A stretch of 11,155 bases of DNA from an uncultured beta proteobacterium (lineage in GTDB: Bacteria; Pseudomonadota; Gammaproteobacteria; Burkholderiales; Burkholderiaceae), in contig CAIMXN010000067.1 of the NCBI GenBank assembly GCA_903845455.1, forward strand, positions 1 through 11,155. Direction: 5' to 3'. Positions 6,638 through 11,155 of this stretch are shown piece by piece. How positions within the stretch are numbered: position 1 is the stretch's first letter; every line of letters starts with the position of its first letter. The notes below the pieces were generated by a model that was given only the letters and a program-made list of their open reading frames with translations, was not told the origin of the DNA and searched no databases. Made by a program: the position numbers and the translations under genes.

Positions 6638-7293
6638 TGAGCAACTCCTCCAACCGCGTCTAATTTAACCTTCAGTAAGCGACGCGCCTCTTCAGGGAAT
6701 TCTTTTGCTTGATCTATTGTTTTCCAAGCCTCTTGATAGCTTGTTTTAGCTTCAGCCGTTTTCTTTTGCGCCAAATACCAATCACCACGACGCTCTAACC
6801 AGAGCGCCTCAAATCCCATGATGGGCTTCTCTTTTAAAATGGCATCGGCTTCAGCAAAATCTTTTTCTGTGCCCTGCTCAATCAACTCAGTAGCCAAACG
6901 TAACTTACCTAATGCTTCATAACCAGGATTCGAGGCATTCTTAGCAGTCCAGCGCAAATACTCCATCGCTTTTGACGCGTCACCAGCATCAGCAGCAATC
7001 TTGGCTGCCACTAAGCTAGACATGGATGCATAAGGCGTACGGGCAAACTGCTTTTGCAAATCATCTGCAGCGCGTAAGGTTTGGTCTTTATCGCCCTTGC
7101 CAATTGCACTCATCATCGTGTCATACAGTTGTGATGCTTGAGTAGCCTGACTATTGCGCCACCACTGATAGCCGCTATAGCCTGCATAGGCAAACAAGGC
7201 TGTCGTTACTACAGCGGTAATGAGATTGCGATACTTTTCCCAAAATGCTTTGAACTGGTCAAGTTGTTCTTGTTCTTCTAGGTCTAATGGCAT
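6634..7293 (-). CDS. yfgM: YfgM-family membrane-anchored TPR protein
   Basis: The protein is 219 residues: a short acidic cytoplasmic N-terminus (PLDLEEQEQLDQFKAFWEKY), one membrane helix at about 24-43, then an alpha-helical periplasmic domain with TPR-like repeats (about 50-205). One repeat is recognisable around GDWYLAQKKTAEAKTSYQEA (170-189). The EEQEQLDQFKAFWEKYRN start and the position between hisS and bamB are characteristic of the YfgM family. In E. coli YfgM associates with the SecYEG translocon and the chaperone PpiD and is an FtsH substrate. That is of interest here because the FtsH modulators HflK and HflC are encoded nearby. The start is ATG 7293-7291 with only a weak GGA upstream, 37 nt after hisS. 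The stop overlaps the bamB start. The family assignment is firm; the role in this organism is carried over from E. coli. Confidence 0.9.
   Translation of the reverse strand: MPLDLEEQEQLDQFKAFWEKYRNLITAVVTTALFAYAGYSGYQWWRNSQATQASQLYDTMMSAIGKGDKDQTLRAADDLQKQFARTPYASMSSLVAAKIAADAGDASKAMEYLRWTAKNASNPGYEALGKLRLATELIEQGTEKDFAEADAILKEKPIMGFEALWLERRGDWYLAQKKTAEAKTSYQEAWKTIDQAKEFPEEARRLLKVKLDAVGGVAQ
6645..6651 (-). promoter_or_regulatory. Shine-Dalgarno sequence of bamB
   Basis: GGAGGAG on the minus strand inside the end of the yfgM-like gene, 7 nt before GTG 6637 and 10 nt before ATG 6634. It favours one of these two starts over the downstream methionines and would support strong translation of bamB even though its start overlaps the upstream stop. 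Confidence 0.7.
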
Positions 7294-7330
7294 ATCAATC
7301 CAAGCTAATAAATATCGTTATAGGGTAATT

Positions 7331-8656
7331 CTATTCGGAGGAGCCTACTAAAGCGTTAATTACCGCATCCAGTACTTTATCTAGGGCTACTGCCTGTTGC
7401 TCACCACTGCCACGCAAATCCTTGATTTGGGCTACGTCCTCTGCCAATTCATCTGGTCCAATAATGACTGCATAAGCAGCGCCACTAGCATCTGCCTTCT
7501 TCATTTGTGATTTGAAGCTAGCCGATTGGCCATCTGGTGGGCAAAACAAGATGGTGTCAATCCCTGCACTACGCAAGCGTTCGGCAATGATCATGGCTGC
7601 AGTCAAAGTTTCACCACCTTGATGCAATACAAAGACATCGCAGCCCGGCAGCGCTTCAGGAATTGATCCTGAAACTTTCATCAGTTCTAAAACACGCTCC
7701 ATGCCCATGGCCCAGCCACAAGCAGGGGCAGCTTTACCACCCATGCGCTCGATTAATGGGTCATAACGTCCGCCACCAGCAATCGTGCCCTGCGCACCAA
7801 GCTCTTCAGTAATCCACTCAAATACAGTGAGGTTGTAGTAGTCCAACCCACGCACTAAACGGGGATTAATCTTGCAGGGAATATTGTTGGCTTTGAGCAA
7901 TGACTGAACCGCAGCGAAGTGCTTGAGCGATTCTTCGCCCAAGAAATCCAACAATTGAGGCGCACCTTCGATTAAAGCTTGCATCGCCAGATTTTTAGAA
8001 TCCAAAATGCGTAAAGGATTAGTCAACAGACGACGCTGTGAATCTTCATCGAGTTGCGCGGCATTCTTTTCGAAATACGTGAGTAAGGCAGCGCGGTGCA
8101 CAGCACGCTCATCAGCCTGCCCCAGTGAATTAATCTCTAAACGCACGCCCTTTAAACCCAACTCATCCCACAGGCGTTGACCCATCAGAATGATTTCAGC
8201 ATCAATATCGGGGCCAGCAAAGCCTAAGGCCTCGACGCCAAACTGGTGAAACTGGCGATAGCGGCCACGTTGTGGGCGTTCGTGACGAAACATCGGACCG
8301 GTATACCAAAGACGCTTCGGTCCTTCGTAGATCAAATTATTTTCAATGACTGAGCGCACGATGGCAGCGGTACCTTCTGGGCGCAAAGTCAGTTGCTCAC
8401 CATTGAGGCGATCTTCAAAGGAATACATTTCTTTTTCGACAATATCGGTCACTTCACCAATACCACGTTGAAAGACTGCGGTTGATTCAACAATCGGGGT
8501 GCGTAAAAACTCATAACCATAAGCACGCGTGAGATCACGTAAGACATTCTCTAGATGAGCCCATTGCGCAGCATCAGCTGGCAGTAAATCATTCATGCCA
8601 CGCACACCATTAATCTTGAGCGTTTTTTCAGTCTTCTTGTTTTTATCTTCGGTCAT
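7331..8656 (-). CDS. hisS: Histidyl-tRNA synthetase HisS
   Basis: The protein is 441 residues, a class II aminoacyl-tRNA synthetase that charges tRNA-His with histidine in the cytoplasm. Visible features in order are GVRGMNDLLP (17-26), LRPEGTAAIVRSV (91-103), motif 2 FRHERPQRGRYRQFHQ (123-138), the histidine-binding LVRGLDYY (267-274), AGGGRYDPL (293-301) and motif 3 GWAMGMERV (314-322). A C-terminal anticodon-binding domain covers about 338-437. All the key catalytic stretches are intact, so this is the active enzyme, unlike the HisZ paralogue at the left end of the window. The N-terminus has a lysine-rich extension of about a dozen residues before the conserved core. The ATG lies only 2 nt after the ispG stop, without a recognisable Shine-Dalgarno, so translation is probably coupled to ispG. 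The ispG-hisS order is conserved with E. coli. Confidence 0.99.
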   Translation of the reverse strand: MTEDKNKKTEKTLKINGVRGMNDLLPADAAQWAHLENVLRDLTRAYGYEFLRTPIVESTAVFQRGIGEVTDIVEKEMYSFEDRLNGEQLTLRPEGTAAIVRSVIENNLIYEGPKRLWYTGPMFRHERPQRGRYRQFHQFGVEALGFAGPDIDAEIILMGQRLWDELGLKGVRLEINSLGQADERAVHRAALLTYFEKNAAQLDEDSQRRLLTNPLRILDSKNLAMQALIEGAPQLLDFLGEESLKHFAAVQSLLKANNIPCKINPRLVRGLDYYNLTVFEWITEELGAQGTIAGGGRYDPLIERMGGKAAPACGWAMGMERVLELMKVSGSIPEALPGCDVFVLHQGGETLTAAMIIAERLRSAGIDTILFCPPDGQSASFKSQMKKADASGAAYAVIIGPDELAEDVAQIKDLRGSGEQQAVALDKVLDAVINALVGSSE

Positions 8657-8658
8657 TT

Positions 8659-9939
8659 TTAGGAGTAATTTTTTTGGACGTATTCATCAACAATGATTTG
8701 AAACTCTTCTGCAATCTTATCGCCCCGCAAGGTCTTCACCTTCACACCATCCACAAACACCGGTGCTGCTGGAGTCTCACCAGTACCGGGTAATGAAATA
8801 CCGATATTGGCGTGTTTACTTTCGCCAGGTCCATTCACAATACAGCCCATCACAGCAACGTTCATATTTTCCACGCCTGGATAGGTTTTCTTCCAGATAG
8901 GCATTTGTTGACGCAAGTAGGACTGAATATTGGCAGCCAATTCTTGAAAGGTAGTACTGGTTGTTCTACCGCAACCAGGACAAGCAATGACCATCGGGGT
9001 GAAATGACGCAAGCCCATAGTTTGCAAAATCTCTTGGGCCACAATCACTTCATTCTCACGCGGTGCACCTGGATCTGGCGTCAAGGAAACGCGAATCGTA
9101 TCGCCAATCCCCTCTTGCAAAAGAATGCCCATTGCCGCAGTAGAAGAAACGATACCTTTACTACCCATGCCAGCTTCAGTTAATCCCAAGTGCAAGGGAT
9201 AGTCGGAACGACGCGCGAGATCACGATAGACAGCCACTAAATCTTGCACATTACTGACTTTGCAAGACAATAAAATTTGATCGGGGTTCATGCCGAACTC
9301 CACTGCTTTTTCTGCAGATTGCAATGCTGACTGAATCAGCGCTTCAATCATGACTTCTTGCGCAGTCTTGGGTACCGCTAATGCAGCATTGCTATCCATA
9401 ATGCTGGCGAGCAGCTCTTGATCCAAACTACCCCAGTTCACCCCAATCCGAATCGGCTTATCGTATTTGCAGGCTGCTTCAATCATTTGCGCAAACTGTG
9501 GATCGCGCTTAGCACCCTTGCCTACATTACCTGGATTGATGCGGTATTTTGACAAGGCTTTAGCGCACTCAGGAAAATCATTGAGAAGTGTGTGGCCGTT
9601 GTAATGAAAGTCGCCAATCAATGGCACCAATACATCCATCTTGTCTAGCTGCTCACGAATATACGGAACTGCAGCAGCCGCTTCTGGGGTGTTGACGGTA
9701 ATGCGTACCATCTCAGAACCAGCACGGGCCAATTCTTTTACTTGAATTGCAGTACCAACAGCATCAGCCGTATCGGTATTGGTCATCGACTGAATACGCA
9801 CAGGCGCATCACCACCGACTGTGATGATGTTGGATTTCCAAACCACTTTAGCCTGGCGGGTAGCCCGCTTAGGTGCGGGGCCCAGAGGAAGAGCGGGTAA
9901 TGGCGGCAAGGAATTGTTTGAGCTCATGAATTCAGGCAT
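8659..9939 (-). CDS. ispG: IspG (GcpE), 4-hydroxy-3-methylbut-2-enyl diphosphate synthase
   Basis: The protein is 426 residues. IspG converts 2-C-methyl-D-erythritol 2,4-cyclodiphosphate to HMBPP, the penultimate step of the MEP isoprenoid pathway, using a [4Fe-4S] cluster. The N-terminal TIM barrel shows IQSMTNTDTAD (49-59), RITVNTPEAA (79-88), YRINPGNVGKG (132-142) and HLGLTEAG (250-257). The C-terminal cluster domain has the ligands Cys320 and Cys323 (ACPGCGRTT), Cys366 (VMGCIVNGPGE) and Glu373. The spacing between Cys323 and Cys366 is 43 residues against 32 in E. coli, which reflects the longer form I associate with betaproteobacteria. The first 30 residues are a Pro-rich, probably disordered extension. 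ATG 9939 and ATG 9927 are both possible starts, and neither has a strong Shine-Dalgarno. It begins 6 nt after rlmN, closer than in E. coli and many Burkholderiales, where other genes intervene. Confidence 0.99.
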   Translation of the reverse strand: MPEFMSSNNSLPPLPALPLGPAPKRATRQAKVVWKSNIITVGGDAPVRIQSMTNTDTADAVGTAIQVKELARAGSEMVRITVNTPEAAAAVPYIREQLDKMDVLVPLIGDFHYNGHTLLNDFPECAKALSKYRINPGNVGKGAKRDPQFAQMIEAACKYDKPIRIGVNWGSLDQELLASIMDSNAALAVPKTAQEVMIEALIQSALQSAEKAVEFGMNPDQILLSCKVSNVQDLVAVYRDLARRSDYPLHLGLTEAGMGSKGIVSSTAAMGILLQEGIGDTIRVSLTPDPGAPRENEVIVAQEILQTMGLRHFTPMVIACPGCGRTTSTTFQELAANIQSYLRQQMPIWKKTYPGVENMNVAVMGCIVNGPGESKHANIGISLPGTGETPAAPVFVDGVKVKTLRGDKIAEEFQIIVDEYVQKNYS

Positions 9940-9945
9940 GGATCT

Positions 9946-11151
9946 TTAATTTAACTTATCGAGCCATTGAATGGTCTGAACTGACTCCGGCGGCTCATCA
10001 TCTTCTGGCTGAATGATCTCGTTATCGTGCACAGCACGTTCACGTACGCGCGTTCTATCAATCACATCACCAGCCAACTGTCCGCAGGCAGCAGCAATAT
10101 CATCGCCACGGGTTTTGCGTACGGTGACCACCATGCCAGCATCTAACAAGATACTAGCGAAAGCTTGTATGCGTTGTGGTGGTGAACGTTTTAAGCCAGA
10201 GTCAGGGAATGGATTAAAGGGAATCAGGTTGACCTTACATTTAATATTACTCAGCAAACGAATTAGCTCTTTAGCTTGCGCATCGGAATCATTCACATCT
10301 TCTAGCATGCAGTATTCAAAAGTTAAGAAATCTCTTGGTGCAAAAGGTAAATAACGTTCACACGCACCCAGCAATTCTCTTAAGGGGTATTTCTGATTTA
10401 ATGGCACTAACTGATCACGCAATGCATCGTTAGGCGCATGCAGTGAGACGGCTAAGGCTACTGGGCAATCTTTAGCCAAGCGATCAATCATCGGCACGAC
10501 ACCAGAAGTCGAAACGGTGACACGACGACGTGACAAGCCATAAGCTCTGTCATCTAACATCAGACGCAAAGCTGTGACCACGTTGTCATAGTTGAGTAAG
10601 GGCTCGCCCATGCCCATCATGACGACATTGGAAATCACGCGGCCGGTATGCTCCCAGCCAGGGGTTGGGAATTTTTCAACACGACGCACTGCACCAGGCT
10701 CATTGCGTAAGAGATGCTCAGCAAACCATAATTGACCAATGATTTCACCAGAGGTGAGGTTGCGTGAGAAGCCTTGACGCCCAGTTGAGCAAAAACGGCA
10801 ATTGACTGCGCAGCCTGCTTGCGAAGAGATGCACAAGGTTCCGCGATCATCCTCAGGAATAAATACTGACTCAACAGCATTGCCAGCGCCAACATCTAAC
10901 AACCACTTGCGGGTGCCATCGCTAGCGAGTTCATCTTTAATCACGGGGAGAGAAACAACTTCTGCTTTATCGAGCAAGCTTGCTCGGAAGCTTTTTGCCA
11001 AATCACTCATGTCATTGATGTTCGATACACCACGCTGGTGTATCCACTGCATGAGTTGCTTTGCCCTAAAGGGCTTTTCATTCAACCCCGCGACATACGC
11101 TGCCATTTGGTCAGCGTCAAAATCTAAGAGATTTACGCGCGGGGAGGTCAA
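9946..11151 (-). CDS. rlmN: RlmN, dual-specificity 23S rRNA/tRNA adenine C2 methyltransferase
   Basis: From TTG 11151-11149 the protein is 401 residues. RlmN is a radical SAM enzyme that makes 2-methyladenosine at A2503 of 23S rRNA and A37 of some tRNAs. The [4Fe-4S] motif is Cys114-Cys118-Cys121 (GCAVNCRFC), with Cys107 seven residues before it matching E. coli Cys118. The methyl-carrying cysteine is Cys356 in RGDDIAAACGQLAGD. GMGEPLLNY (180-188) binds SAM, and VTVSTSG, SLHAP and NPFPDS (314-319) are family motifs. The start is uncertain because the frame stays open to the window edge. The TTG gives MTSPRVNLLDFD, which matches the usual start of Burkholderiales RlmN, but an upstream start beyond the window cannot be excluded. 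A charged tail of about 35 residues (from about 368) follows the conserved end. ispG starts 6 nt later. Confidence 0.97.
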   Translation of the reverse strand: MTSPRVNLLDFDADQMAAYVAGLNEKPFRAKQLMQWIHQRGVSNINDMSDLAKSFRASLLDKAEVVSLPVIKDELASDGTRKWLLDVGAGNAVESVFIPEDDRGTLCISSQAGCAVNCRFCSTGRQGFSRNLTSGEIIGQLWFAEHLLRNEPGAVRRVEKFPTPGWEHTGRVISNVVMMGMGEPLLNYDNVVTALRLMLDDRAYGLSRRRVTVSTSGVVPMIDRLAKDCPVALAVSLHAPNDALRDQLVPLNQKYPLRELLGACERYLPFAPRDFLTFEYCMLEDVNDSDAQAKELIRLLSNIKCKVNLIPFNPFPDSGLKRSPPQRIQAFASILLDAGMVVTVRKTRGDDIAAACGQLAGDVIDRTRVRERAVHDNEIIQPEDDEPPESVQTIQWLDKLN

Positions 11152-11155
11152 TGCG

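Noticed and set aside
8812..9183. Plus-strand open frame of 123 codons opposite ispG
   Set aside because: His-, Thr- and Ser-rich antisense shadow of ispG, without a ribosome binding site or known motif.
9920..9933. Cluster of restriction-site palindromes (GAGCTC, TCATGA, GAATTC) resembling a cloning linker
   Set aside because: It lies within the first codons of ispG in a natural operon context, with intact genes on both sides; chance is the simpler explanation.

Overview
The window is a compact, single-direction block of core housekeeping genes from a betaproteobacterium, most likely Burkholderiales and close to Polynucleobacter. That placement rests on gene order, protein sequence character and a base composition that looks mid-40s percent GC by eye. 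All eleven genes lie on the minus strand, so transcription runs from the high-coordinate end to the low-coordinate end. I see no tRNA, rRNA, CRISPR array, insertion sequence, phage gene or other sign of horizontal transfer.

In transcription order, block one is rlmN (23S rRNA/tRNA A2 methylation), ispG (isoprenoid precursor synthesis), hisS (histidyl-tRNA synthetase), a yfgM-type membrane TPR protein, bamB (outer-membrane assembly lipoprotein) and der (double GTPase for 50S assembly). The junctions are gaps of 37 nt or less, or short start/stop overlaps, which suggests one transcript with translational coupling at several points. A 106-nt AT-rich gap (4007-4112) follows. It is the only substantial intergenic space and the natural place for a promoter. 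Block two is hfq (RNA chaperone), hflX (ribosome-associated GTPase), hflK and hflC (SPFH complex controlling FtsH), and the 5' part of hisZ (regulatory subunit of ATP phosphoribosyltransferase), which runs off the left edge.

The genes fall into three themes: ribosome and RNA handling (rlmN, hisS, der, hfq, hflX), envelope biogenesis and quality control (yfgM, bamB, hflK, hflC), and metabolism (ispG, hisZ). In E. coli the two blocks sit at separate loci (rlmN-rodZ-ispG-hisS-yfgM-bamB-der and miaA-hfq-hflX-hflK-hflC). The joined arrangement with hisZ at the end is, to my knowledge, typical of Burkholderiales.

I found no convincing undescribed system. The points most worth checking are the start of hflX (its conserved first strand is encoded upstream of the only ordinary in-frame start codon), the absence of pilF and rodZ genes between rlmN and ispG, long low-complexity tails on HflK, a possible disulfide pair in BamB, and uncertain starts for rlmN, bamB and hflK.
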